Origin: Kiritimatiellota bacterium
GTDB lineage: Bacteria > Verrucomicrobiota > Lentisphaeria > Oligosphaerales > JAADHN01
Length of the DNA stretch: 64,000 nucleotides
Assembly: GCA_013151865.1 (NCBI GenBank)
Contig: JAADHN010000034.1
Coordinates: 25,172-89,171, forward strand
Direction: 5' to 3'
The notes below the pieces were generated by a model. It was not told the origin of the DNA. It did no database searches and saw nothing but the letters and a program-made list of their open reading frames with translations. Positions 16,516-25,041 of this stretch are shown piece after piece. A program made the translations under genes and the position numbers. The first letter of the stretch is position 1, and every line of letters begins with the position of its first letter.

Positions 16516-18588
16516 ATGGAAATTGTTACGCCAGCGCCGAACGAGGACGCCTCGCCCGGCCGTTTTCCCCCGCAGGTTGCGGAAGTCGAGTACGACCGAC
16601 GCCCGGTACACGGCTGGGCGCGCTTCCTGATACCCACCGTGGCCGGCGGTTGGTCGCTCTTCCAACTCAGCCTGCCGTATGTCCTGACTCTGAACAGTGA
16701 TATTGTCAGGGCGGTGCATCTGGCCTTTGCCGTCGCGCTCGCCTATCTGTGTTTTCCGGCTCGACGCCGGGCCTGGCGAGGGGGCGGCAAGGGCGGGTGC
16801 AGTTCCGTCTTCTCGGCCAGGGACCGCATCCCGGGCATGGATGTCTTCCTTGCCGGACTCGCCGCCCTGTGTGCCGCCTATTACGCGCTCGATTATCAGG
16901 GGATCGCCGCGCGACAGGGGTTGCCCGTGGCCCGGGACTTCGTGTTTGGGGGCCTGCTCGTGGTGCTCCTGCTCGAGGCGGCTCGGCGTACCCTCGGCCC
17001 TGCCCTGCCCATCGTTGCCGCGTCCTTCATCGCCATCTGTTTCTTGGGGCCGAACCTGCCGGGCTTTATTGCGTTCAAGCGCGTCTCGGTTACTCAGGCG
17101 TTGAATCAACTGGTGCTCTCGACGGAAGGCATTTACGGCGTACCGCTGTACGTATCTGCGACCACCGTTTTTCTCTTCGTGCTGTTCGGGACCATGCTCG
17201 AGAAATCGGGCGGCGGCCGTTACTTCGTGCAGTTGGCGTTCAGTTTGCTCGGTCGATTTCGGGGCGGACCGGCCAAGGCGGCGGTGCTGGCCAGCGGCCT
17301 CACGGGCCTGGTTTCCGGTTCGAGCATCGCGAATACCGTGACGACAGGCACCTTCACGATCCCGCTGATGAAGAAAAGCGGATACCCCCCGGAAAAAGCA
17401 GCGGCTATCGAAGTGGCCGCCAGTACCAACGGTCAGCTCATGCCGCCGATCATGGGGGCCGCGGCATTCATCATCGCGGAGCGCTGCAACATCCCGTACT
17501 TGAGTGTGGTCCGTGCCGCCTTCATTCCTGCCGTGATTTCGTACGTGGCCCTGTTATACATCACCCACCTCGAGGCCTGCAAGCTGGGCCTGCGGCGTCT
17601 GGATCCCGACGAACTGCCGCGATTCGGGCCCACCTTGGTGGGCGGCCTCCATTTCATGCTCCCTCTCGGGCTTCTTATCATACTGCTTTTTCGCCGATTC
17701 TCGCCTGAATTCGCCGCGTTCTGGGCAACCGTTGCGTTGGTCGGACTCATCTTCTGCCGTGAGATGATCGGTGTGTCCGGGTGGGGCGACCGGCGCCGGG
17801 CTTGCAGGCGTGCGTCCCGGATCATTCTGTCGAGTCTGGTGGCCGGCGGCAGGGCCATGACAGGGATCGGCGTGGCTGTGGCGACTGCCGGCATCATTGT
17901 CGGGGTCATGACGCTGGGCCCCGGCGGCCTGGTCACGGCGGTGATCGGCAAACTCTCCGGCGGATACCTTCTGCCCATGCTCGTTTTCACGGCATTGGCC
18001 TCGCTGGTTCTGGGCATGGGCCTGCCCACCACGGCCAATTACATCGTCATGTCCACCCTTACCGCCCCCGCGATTCTGACTCTGGCCGGGGACGTGGGCG
18101 TGGCCATTCCACTGATCGCCGCACACCTTTTCTGTTTCTTTTTCGGCATACTGGCCGACGATACTCCTCCGGTCGGCTTGGCCGCCTATGCGGCGGCGGC
18201 CATCGCACGGTCGGACCCGATCCGCACAGGGATCCAGGGGTTCACGTACGACATGCGCACCGCCCTGTTGCCGTTCATGTTCATTTTCAATACCGATCTC
18301 CTCCTGCTGAATATCCAACACTGGTGGCAGCCGCCTGTCGTCTTCGGGACCGCGGTCATCGCCATGCTGGCCTTTGCCTCGCTCGTCCAGAATTGGGTAC
18401 TCACGCGCAATCGCTTCGTTGAGAGCGTGCTGCTGATTGCCGTCGTGTTTCTCCTCTTCCGCCCGGATGCCTTCGCCGGGCGGTTCGGGGGCGGACGATA
18501 CGCCTGGCAGTGCGTCGGCGTTCTTCTCTACGGCGCTGTGTGGGGGCTTCAGTGGCGCCGGGTGCGCGCGGCCGACCGCCCGACCTGA
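16516..18588 (+). CDS. TRAP transporter fused permease (4TM + 12TM)
   Basis: Membrane part of the TAXI-TRAP system, with small (DctQ-like) and large (DctM-like) subunits fused, about 690 residues. Hydrophobic helices run through the protein; the DctM core shows LASGLTGLVSGSSIANTVTTG, AAAIEVAASTNGQLMPP and LGMGLPTTANYIVMSTL, signatures of fused TAXI permeases. The frame is open from GTG 16363, but the added residues are hydrophilic and low-complexity and contain the dispersed repeat; ATG 16516 is preferred, although its SD is weak. It follows the receptor gene by 205 bp and is probably co-transcribed with it. Confidence 0.92.
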   Translation: MEIVTPAPNEDASPGRFPPQVAEVEYDRRPVHGWARFLIPTVAGGWSLFQLSLPYVLTLNSDIVRAVHLAFAVALAYLCFPARRRAWRGGGKGGCSSVFSARDRIPGMDVFLAGLAALCAAYYALDYQGIAARQGLPVARDFVFGGLLVVLLLEAARRTLGPALPIVAASFIAICFLGPNLPGFIAFKRVSVTQALNQLVLSTEGIYGVPLYVSATTVFLFVLFGTMLEKSGGGRYFVQLAFSLLGRFRGGPAKAAVLASGLTGLVSGSSIANTVTTGTFTIPLMKKSGYPPEKAAAIEVAASTNGQLMPPIMGAAAFIIAERCNIPYLSVVRAAFIPAVISYVALLYITHLEACKLGLRRLDPDELPRFGPTLVGGLHFMLPLGLLIILLFRRFSPEFAAFWATVALVGLIFCREMIGVSGWGDRRRACRRASRIILSSLVAGGRAMTGIGVAVATAGIIVGVMTLGPGGLVTAVIGKLSGGYLLPMLVFTALASLVLGMGLPTTANYIVMSTLTAPAILTLAGDVGVAIPLIAAHLFCFFFGILADDTPPVGLAAYAAAAIARSDPIRTGIQGFTYDMRTALLPFMFIFNTDLLLLNIQHWWQPPVVFGTAVIAMLAFASLVQNWVLTRNRFVESVLLIAVVFLLFRPDAFAGRFGGGRYAWQCVGVLLYGAVWGLQWRRVRAADRPT

Positions 18589-18799
18589 CTTTCCGTCCAC
18601 GCGAGACGGATCGGAAGAAACGGGGCTCCCGGGTCGGGGGCGGCAAAGGACGAGGCGTCAACTGCCGGTGACCCGGCACTCGCACGGAGAGGACACTTCC
18701 TGACGCGAACGCACCCGGAAGAAGAAGGACATGAATCGGCCCCTGATGCATGTGGGAAGTCGGCGGGGGCCGGGGCGGACAGAACGAGGAGATATGCCG

Positions 18800-21658
18800 A
18801 TGGGACCGATTCATCCGACGAGAGTGTGTCTCATGTCGTTGACCTTGGGCGCTGCCGGCCTTTTTTCCGCTCCCCTGGTTCTGCACGTGTCCCCCGGCGG
18901 CGACGACCGGGCCCCGGGGGATGGGGCCCGGCCCTTGGCCACGCTCCGCGGCGCCCGCGATCGTCTGCGTGAATTGCGGCCGGCGGGCGGGGCGGAGGTG
19001 CTCGTGCACGGCGGTGACTTTCTACTGAGCGAGACCTTCGTCCTGGGCGAGCAGGACTCGCCTCCGCCAGGCGTTCGAACGGTCTACCGGGCGGCCGCCG
19101 GCGAGCGCGTGCGTTTGATCGGCGGGGTCGAGATCCGGGGATTCGTCCCCTTTCGTGGCGAGATCCTCCGCGCCGACGTCGCGGGGCTCGGTCTCGAGCG
19201 GGTCGAACCCGTGCGACAGAATCGCTACGCCGGCAAGGCCCCTGGGTTCGAGGTTTTTTTCCGCGGCAAACGCCTGCCGCTGGCCCGCTGGCCGAACAAG
19301 ATCGACGGAGATCCGCGCTGGGGGGAATGGGCCTACATCCCCAAGACCACCGAAAAGACCAAGGCCTGGTTCTACTACGGCGGGAATCGGCCCGACACGT
19401 GGTCCCGGCCGGCGGAAGCCCAGGTGCACTGGTTTCCGTGGTACAACTACATGGACCAGTACATCGGCATCCGTTCCATCGATCCGGCGAAGAAGGTGAT
19501 TCACCTCGACGGCCGGGCTGTTTACCAGATTCAGCCGGGCAGGCGTTACTACATTCGCAACGTATTCGAGGAATTGGATGCACCCGGAGAGTGGTATTTC
19601 GACCGAGAGGCGAAGGTCCTCTACCTGTGGCCCCCGGGGCCCTTGTCCACCGGCCGGGTGGTCGCCTCCCGGCTGGGCACGATCATACGGATGGACGGAG
19701 TCAGCAGGACGACCGTGCGCGGGTTCGTCATCGAATCCTGCACCCGCGACGCGGTGGTGATCAGCGGCGGCACCGGAAACGTGGTCGGCGGTTGCGAAAT
19801 CCGCAACGCTCTGCTGGACGGAGTCCAGGTCACCGGCGGCAGCGATCACACGGTGATCGGCAACGACATTCACGACGTAGGACGGCGGGGGATCCTGCTC
19901 CAAGGAGGGGACCGAAAAACACTCACGCCCGGTCGCAACCGGGCGGTCAACAACCACATCCATCACATGAGCCGGATGCTGCACACCTATGCTCCGGCCG
20001 TACAGGTGAACGGCTGCGGGAACCAAGTGCAGCATAACCTGATCCACGACGGTCCTCACATGGTTGTCGGGGTCAGCGGCAACGACCACCTCTTCGAGTA
20101 CAACGAGATTCATCACGCCATGTTGATTTCGAGTCACGGCGGGGCGTTCTACGCCGGGCGCGATTTCACGGCTCGAGGCAACGTGGTGCGCTACAATCGG
20201 TTTCATGATATCAACGGCTACGGCATCGACCGGGTGGACCGAACCCGCGGGGTATTCGTCTATTCCTCTCCGGTGCGTCATCTTCCCGGCGCGTTCGGCA
20301 TCCATCTCGACGACCAGATCAGCGGCTTTCACATTTACGGCAACTTGTTCTATCGGTTTGGGCACGGGGTCATTCGCACCGGCGGCGGACGGGACACGGT
20401 GATCGAGAACAACATCTTCGTGGATGCCGGTTGGGCCGTGCATCTCGACAACCGAGGCATGGGCTGGCAGAAGAAGGCTACCCGCGCGGGCACCCTGATG
20501 AGGCGGTTGAAAGCAATCGATTATCGGAGTCCGCCCTGGTCGGAGCGCTACCCGGAGCTGGTGGATATCCTCGAGGACAGACTTGGCGAGCCGGTTGACA
20601 ACATTGTTCGCCGCAACATCTTCAGCCAAAAAGGGGTGCTCTACAATTTCTCTCGGGTCCCCGCCGATCGATTCACCTGCGACTTCAATGTAATTTGGCG
20701 GGGCGGAGCGCCGGTGGAAGTCACCGGTCGGACGTTCAGGCCCAACCAAGGCGGCGTGATCCCGTTCCGCAAGTGGCAGGAGATGGGTTTCGACCGGAAT
20801 TCCGTGATTGCCGATCCGCGTTTTGTGGATGCCGCCCGCGACGACTACCGCCTGCGTCCCGATTCCCCCGCGCTGGCCTTGGGTTTCAAGCCCATTCCCG
20901 TGGAGAAGATCGGGCTGGTCGTCGACGAGTATCGGCGCGGCCCGTTGCCCCCTCCCGACCCGCGCAAAGAGAGCGGCGAACAAGTCATCGAAGAGTTCCC
21001 CATCCCCGGCTGGACCCCGCCCGCGATCCCCGTGCGCGAGGCCGCAATCCCCCAAAGCAGGGGCGAGATCGTCCTGGACGGACGCATCCACGTCGAGGAG
21101 TGGGGCCCCGAAGAGGCCCCCAACGCCCTGCCCATGGAGGTGGATTACGCCGGACGGAAGATCGCCCACCCAAGCCGTGCCTGGGTGAGCCATGACGGCG
21201 TCAGCCTGTACGTGGCGATCCGCAACCGGGTCTCTCCGGAGCAACCGGTTGCGGAAACGGCGAACTGGGGCCGGGACGATGCCGTGGAGGTGGCATTACA
21301 AGACGTGAGCGGCACAACTCCCGGCCCGGTCATCGTCTTGCGCGGATACCCTTCCGGGGCGTGGACGGTCTCCCCCGTCGGCGGCGCGCCGGCCGCCCTG
21401 GTGCGTAAACTGCGCGATACCGTGACCTACGCCGCCGCACCGGGCGCGCCGGGGACCTGGGAAGCCGAATGGCGGATTCCCCTGGCTGCCATCGGGGTTG
21501 CCCCGCCCCGGCCGGCGGCCGAACCCAGACTGCGTTTCAACGTGACCGCGTTCAAGGCTGCCGGCCGGGAATGGGCCATGTGGCACGCCACCGGCGGCAA
21601 CAGCTTCCGGGTGGAGAACGCGGGGTTCATCCGGCTCGCCCTTCCCGGCGGCGGCTGA
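18800..21658 (+). CDS. secreted right-handed beta-helix protein with C-terminal CBM9-like domain
   Basis: 952 residues. After a signal peptide (VCLMSLTLGAAGLFSAPLVL), HVSPGGDDRAPGDGARPLATL opens a pectate-lyase-like beta-helix: repeated coils N-x-[IV]-x-x-[NG] such as NVVGGCEIRNALLDGV, NDIHDVGRRGILL, NLIHDGPHMVVGV and NEIHHAMLISSHGGAFYAG run to about residue 620. A C-terminal domain (LDGRIHVEEWG, LYVAIRN, WEAEWRIPLAAIGV) is a CBM9-like sugar-binding module. It may act on a polysaccharide as lyase or epimerase, but catalytic residues cannot be assigned. ATG 18800 has GAGGAG eight bases upstream; ATG 18794 is an alternative. No operon partner is evident on this strand. Confidence 0.82.
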   Translation: MGPIHPTRVCLMSLTLGAAGLFSAPLVLHVSPGGDDRAPGDGARPLATLRGARDRLRELRPAGGAEVLVHGGDFLLSETFVLGEQDSPPPGVRTVYRAAAGERVRLIGGVEIRGFVPFRGEILRADVAGLGLERVEPVRQNRYAGKAPGFEVFFRGKRLPLARWPNKIDGDPRWGEWAYIPKTTEKTKAWFYYGGNRPDTWSRPAEAQVHWFPWYNYMDQYIGIRSIDPAKKVIHLDGRAVYQIQPGRRYYIRNVFEELDAPGEWYFDREAKVLYLWPPGPLSTGRVVASRLGTIIRMDGVSRTTVRGFVIESCTRDAVVISGGTGNVVGGCEIRNALLDGVQVTGGSDHTVIGNDIHDVGRRGILLQGGDRKTLTPGRNRAVNNHIHHMSRMLHTYAPAVQVNGCGNQVQHNLIHDGPHMVVGVSGNDHLFEYNEIHHAMLISSHGGAFYAGRDFTARGNVVRYNRFHDINGYGIDRVDRTRGVFVYSSPVRHLPGAFGIHLDDQISGFHIYGNLFYRFGHGVIRTGGGRDTVIENNIFVDAGWAVHLDNRGMGWQKKATRAGTLMRRLKAIDYRSPPWSERYPELVDILEDRLGEPVDNIVRRNIFSQKGVLYNFSRVPADRFTCDFNVIWRGGAPVEVTGRTFRPNQGGVIPFRKWQEMGFDRNSVIADPRFVDAARDDYRLRPDSPALALGFKPIPVEKIGLVVDEYRRGPLPPPDPRKESGEQVIEEFPIPGWTPPAIPVREAAIPQSRGEIVLDGRIHVEEWGPEEAPNALPMEVDYAGRKIAHPSRAWVSHDGVSLYVAIRNRVSPEQPVAETANWGRDDAVEVALQDVSGTTPGPVIVLRGYPSGAWTVSPVGGAPAALVRKLRDTVTYAAAPGAPGTWEAEWRIPLAAIGVAPPRPAAEPRLRFNVTAFKAAGREWAMWHATGGNSFRVENAGFIRLALPGGG

Positions 21659-21680
21659 GGCCGGCAGAGAGTACGTGGGA

Positions 21681-21762
21681 TCCGGCCCGGGAGGCCGGAA
21701 CGGAAGACATGTCCGCAACCTCTTTCGATTCGGGCTGTCCCGTGCTCCCACTTTCCCGGGAC
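21681..21762. terminator. hairpin pair between convergent genes
   Basis: TCCGGCC/GGCCGGA (21681-21687, 21693-21699) and GTCCCG/CGGGAC (21737-21742, 21757-21762) are two perfect stems in the 105-bp spacer between genes pointing at each other. They lack T tracts, so bidirectional termination is plausible but unproven. Confidence 0.35.
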
Positions 21763-21763
21763 C

Positions 21764-22627
21764 TCAGGGCGTTTCGAGAGATTTGAGGTATTCGATGGCG
21801 TCGGCGAGTTTTTCCTCGGCGGGCGCGGGTCGGAAATCCTCGACCGAAATGAAATGGCGATACTCGATTCGTTCGAGGAGAGCGATCAGTTCCGCGAAAT
21901 TGAAGAGTCCTTTGCGCATGGGGCAGGCCTGCCAAGTCCATCGGATCGTGCCGCGCGCGTCCGGTTCGCTCGGCGCCGGGCGATGGCCGCCGACGTGGCA
22001 GTGGGCGAGGTAGGCCCCCAGCAGGTCGAGAGCGAGAGCGGTGGTTTCGTAGCCGTCTCGGACCATGTTCTGCGGGTCGTAGATCACGCCGACCGCCGCA
22101 GGATCGAAGTTGCTCACGATGCGGTATGCCAGGGACGCACTGGGGTGAATCGTGCCCCCGTGGATTTCGAGAACGATCTTGATTCCTGTTCCCCGACTCA
22201 TCTCGAGCACGCGGGCGTATCCGGCGACGGTTTCGCCGTAAACCCGTCGGTAATCCAAACTGCCGTCCGGGCGATATCCGGCGGCGGCCCCGACTCGGAT
22301 GAAGGGCGCCCCGGCCGCCGCGGCCCCTTCCAACAAAAGCTTGACCTGTTCGGTATCGGTGCAGGGGGCATTCGAGGCGATCCCGGCAAGTTCGAGGCCG
22401 TGGTCGATCAGGGTCTGGCGGATATCGGAAGCTTTCCGGGCAAAGTTCTCCGGTGTGATATCGTTGAGGTGGTACCCCCAGTTGCTCGGTTCGGCCGCCG
22501 CACGTTGTTCTGTGCTGATTCTCCGGACTCTCAGCTCAATGCCGTCGTACCCGAGGCGAGCGAGCAATTCGGCCTGTTCCTCCATGCTCAAGTGGGGCAG
22601 TGCGACGGTGGTGGCGGAGTATTTCAT
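21764..22627 (-). CDS. sugar phosphate isomerase/epimerase-like TIM-barrel protein
   Basis: 287 residues of the xylose-isomerase-like (AP endonuclease 2) superfamily. It starts MKYSATTVALPHLSMEEQ; LARLGYDGIELRV, KIVLEIHGGTIHP, GVIYDPQNMV, LAHCHVGGH and FISVEDFRP supply the Glu, Asp and His that bind the metal in this family. Probable role: isomerising or epimerising a sugar or inositol-like intermediate in the cytoplasm. The open frame extends 15 codons upstream, but ATG 22627 fits the fold. It lies 41 bp after dsbD on the same strand. Confidence 0.82.
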   Translation of the reverse strand: MKYSATTVALPHLSMEEQAELLARLGYDGIELRVRRISTEQRAAAEPSNWGYHLNDITPENFARKASDIRQTLIDHGLELAGIASNAPCTDTEQVKLLLEGAAAAGAPFIRVGAAAGYRPDGSLDYRRVYGETVAGYARVLEMSRGTGIKIVLEIHGGTIHPSASLAYRIVSNFDPAAVGVIYDPQNMVRDGYETTALALDLLGAYLAHCHVGGHRPAPSEPDARGTIRWTWQACPMRKGLFNFAELIALLERIEYRHFISVEDFRPAPAEEKLADAIEYLKSLETP

Positions 22628-22668
22628 GGGGCAAGTTCTCCCCTCCATGCGGCGGCGGGTCGTCTCGG

Positions 22669-24441
22669 TCATGGGCGCGACACCGGACCGGGCGGTGGTT
22701 TCAGGAGCAGATACGTCGGCAAGCCCTGCACCTTGAAATACTGAAGAACGGCACGGGTTTCCGGATCTTTGGGTTGTTCGGCCTGGAACTTGAGGCGGAT
22801 GTAGGCCGCGAGTCGGTCGCGGACCTCCGGGGCCCGAAACGTGGTCGCTTCCATGGCTCGGCAGTTCTTACACCATGTGGCCCAGAAATCGACGAACAGC
22901 GGCCGGCCGGTCGTGCGGGACGCCAGCAGGGCCTCGTCCAGCGAAGTAAGCCAGCCGCCGCTGCTGTCGTCCGGGGCGCCGGCCGCGCCGACTGTGGTCT
23001 CGTGGGCGGGGTGCGGGGTCAGCAGCTGAATCCCGGTCCAGGCGTAATAGCCGGCCAGGAGCAGGATCAGCACTCCGAGTCCGTTCCGAACATAGGTCAT
23101 CCATCGTCCGGGCTTGGGCAACAGTGCAATGCCCGCACCGGCGAACGGCCACGGCAGGGCCATGCCCAATCCCAGGACAAACGGCAGGGCGAGTCCGATC
23201 ACGATACCGTCGGCGTAGAGCTTGGCTGAGAACAACAGCACGGCGATGACCGCTGGTGCGACACACGCGCCCGCGAGCAAAGCGGACACACCGCCCATGA
23301 ACAGGGCCAACCCCACGGTACCCGACTTGCCGCCGGCCCCGAGTCCGGCCCCGATCCGGGAGAAATCGATGAGAAAGACATCGAACATGGCTAGGGCAAG
23401 CACCACGAACAGGGCGGCGATTCCGAGATTGAACCATGGTGAAGCGTTGATGGCGCCGAACGTCGATCCGGTCAGTACGACGAGCAATCCCAGCAGACCG
23501 TAGACCGCGGCAATGGCCAATCCATACACGGTCCCGAGCAGCAGGCCGCGCGTTCGCGAACCCGCCCGCGCTCCCGCGCCGATGATGGCGAGATTGACGG
23601 GGACCATGGGCAGCACGCACGGCGTCAGATTGAGCGCGAGCCCCCAGACCAGAATGATGAGCAGCATCCACACCATCCCGTGTCCCTGGAGTCGCGCCAG
23701 CAACGGAGACCGGGTCCCGGCGGCGCGGCCTGACTCGGCCCGGTCCAGAAAAGCCAGAAACGCAGCTTTACGCAGGTATCCGGTGGTCCGCCCCATCACC
23801 TGGAAGCCTTTGACGGCCCGGGCCCAGTCCTCTTTTCCCGAACCTGCCGGCGCGGCGGAGCTTGCCGCCAAGGGTTCCGGTTCGGCGTTGCTGCGGCCGA
23901 TGATGCCGCTCAGCGCGAAAGGGACTTCTTGCGGCATGAAGCAGGTGTTGTCCGAACAGGCCTGAAAGCCCACCACGCCTTGGTACGACCAGGGCTCGCC
24001 GTCTTTCCCGGTGGGTTGGCGCTCGATCCGAATCTCGACCTCTCCGGCAAAGACTTCCACCGTGGCGTCCGGTTTGCCGGCCACTGCGTCCGAAATGGTC
24101 TTGGAAGGCGGAAGCACGATCCGGGCCGGGCCAAGGTTCTGGCTGCTGCGCTCGTCGATCCTGAAGAATCGATCTTTGCCCCGGTAAACGTGCAGGCCTT
24201 TCGGGATGTGGAAACGCACCGCGGCCACCAGCGGCTGCCGGGCGGCAGGCGGTTGGAGCAGCACGACCTCCACGGTAACGGCCTTCTCGCGTCCGTCGGC
24301 GCTCGGGCAGGAAAAGATCCCCGCGAAGCCGGCCAGGATCGCGGCAATGCAATAAGACCGCGCCGCCCGGACGCCCCATATCTCCGAACGAATCGGAAGA
24401 CGGCCGGCGAGGCACGGCCGAGTGCGGCACTCCTGGCTCAT
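22669..24441 (-). CDS. dsbD: DsbD-like thiol:disulfide interchange protein
   Basis: Carries electrons from cytoplasmic thioredoxin across the inner membrane to keep periplasmic thiols reduced. All six relay cysteines are visible: N-terminal periplasmic domain ACSDNTCFMP (Cys162, Cys167), membrane core NLTPCVLPMVPV (Cys275) and GACVAPAVIAVLL (Cys393), C-terminal thioredoxin FWATWCKNC (Cys524, Cys527). The 590-residue length and order match DsbD. ATG 24441 is chosen over 24462 because GGAAG lies five bases upstream. Partners could be periplasmic enzymes or cytochrome c maturation; none is next to it. Confidence 0.93.
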   Translation of the reverse strand: MSQECRTRPCLAGRLPIRSEIWGVRAARSYCIAAILAGFAGIFSCPSADGREKAVTVEVVLLQPPAARQPLVAAVRFHIPKGLHVYRGKDRFFRIDERSSQNLGPARIVLPPSKTISDAVAGKPDATVEVFAGEVEIRIERQPTGKDGEPWSYQGVVGFQACSDNTCFMPQEVPFALSGIIGRSNAEPEPLAASSAAPAGSGKEDWARAVKGFQVMGRTTGYLRKAAFLAFLDRAESGRAAGTRSPLLARLQGHGMVWMLLIILVWGLALNLTPCVLPMVPVNLAIIGAGARAGSRTRGLLLGTVYGLAIAAVYGLLGLLVVLTGSTFGAINASPWFNLGIAALFVVLALAMFDVFLIDFSRIGAGLGAGGKSGTVGLALFMGGVSALLAGACVAPAVIAVLLFSAKLYADGIVIGLALPFVLGLGMALPWPFAGAGIALLPKPGRWMTYVRNGLGVLILLLAGYYAWTGIQLLTPHPAHETTVGAAGAPDDSSGGWLTSLDEALLASRTTGRPLFVDFWATWCKNCRAMEATTFRAPEVRDRLAAYIRLKFQAEQPKDPETRAVLQYFKVQGLPTYLLLKPPPGPVSRP

Positions 24442-24675
24442 AATCGCTTCCTTCGACGTCACGGGAAAAGACCGGTGCGAGTCGGTCGGGACTCGAGAGC
24501 ACGGCTGTTTTGACCGTTCGACATGGGTTCGGGTTCCCGGGGCGGAATGATTCGGGCCGGTGTCTGTCCCCCGACGCCCCCGACAGTTTCATCTTGAATC
24601 TCACGGGGAGCGCCGGGAGAGCAGGCAGGTTTCTCACGCGGAGCCGCAAGAAATGCAGAGATCATGCCAGTCGCG

Positions 24676-24705
24676 AGAGCGGCAATGTGCTTCACCCTCC
24701 GGGCG
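24676..24705 (+). repeat. dispersed imperfect repeat, copy 2
   Basis: Partner of 16439-16468 (26 of 30 identical; differences at four positions). It lies 48 bp from the left arm of the structured element at 24754, so both may belong to one larger mobile or regulatory unit. Confidence 0.5.
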
Positions 24706-24753
24706 TACGCCTGCCTGTCGGGCCGTAGTCTTGGCGAAGGCCGGCACTGTATC

Positions 24754-24875
24754 TGGTTTCGCGGCTGCAAGTTGGCGTTCTCCGCCTGAGGCGGATCACT
24801 CCGCCCCGGTGGGCGGCCGTCTCGGCTACGCCTCGACTGGAGTGGTCACGACACCGGCGTCTTGCCGCGAAACCA
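24754..24875. repeat. inverted-repeat structured element (about 120 bp)
   Basis: Perfect 12-bp arms TGGTTTCGCGGC (24754-24765) and GCCGCGAAACCA (24864-24875) enclose further stems: GATCACTCC (24794-24802) with GGAGTGGTC (24839-24847, one G-U), TCCGCC/GGCGGA around TGA (24781-24795), and GCCC/GGGC around CGGT (24803-24814). It may be a small MITE-like element or a structured RNA in the spacer. Confidence 0.5.
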
Positions 24876-25041
24876 AATGCGGCACAGGCGACGCGTCAAA
24901 AGTTCAGGTTAGTCCAAGTTAGTCCGTTGCCGTGCTCTTTTGGCCAAACGAAGTCCTCCCCGGCGCGTTCGATACCGAGACGGATACTGAGGTCGATACA
25001 TCGTTTCCTCCACCCCCGCCACTGCCGTCGCCTTCCGTAAA

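Larger units (their letters stand above)
24442..25041. other. 600-bp spacer with repeat and structured element
   Basis: Lies between GH84-like and dsbD genes, both on the minus strand. It holds repeat copy 2 and the inverted-repeat element at 24754-24875, listed separately. A minus-strand frame (24459-24695, GTG start, N-terminus VKHIAALATGMISAFLAA) looks like a signal peptide, but the SD-like GGAGG touches the start and the rest has no family; it is not called. Confidence 0.4.

Noticed and set aside
24459..24695. Minus-strand frame with a signal-peptide-like N-terminus
   Set aside because: The SD-like GGAGG touches the GTG start, there is no known family, and the frame overlaps a dispersed repeat; probably not a gene.
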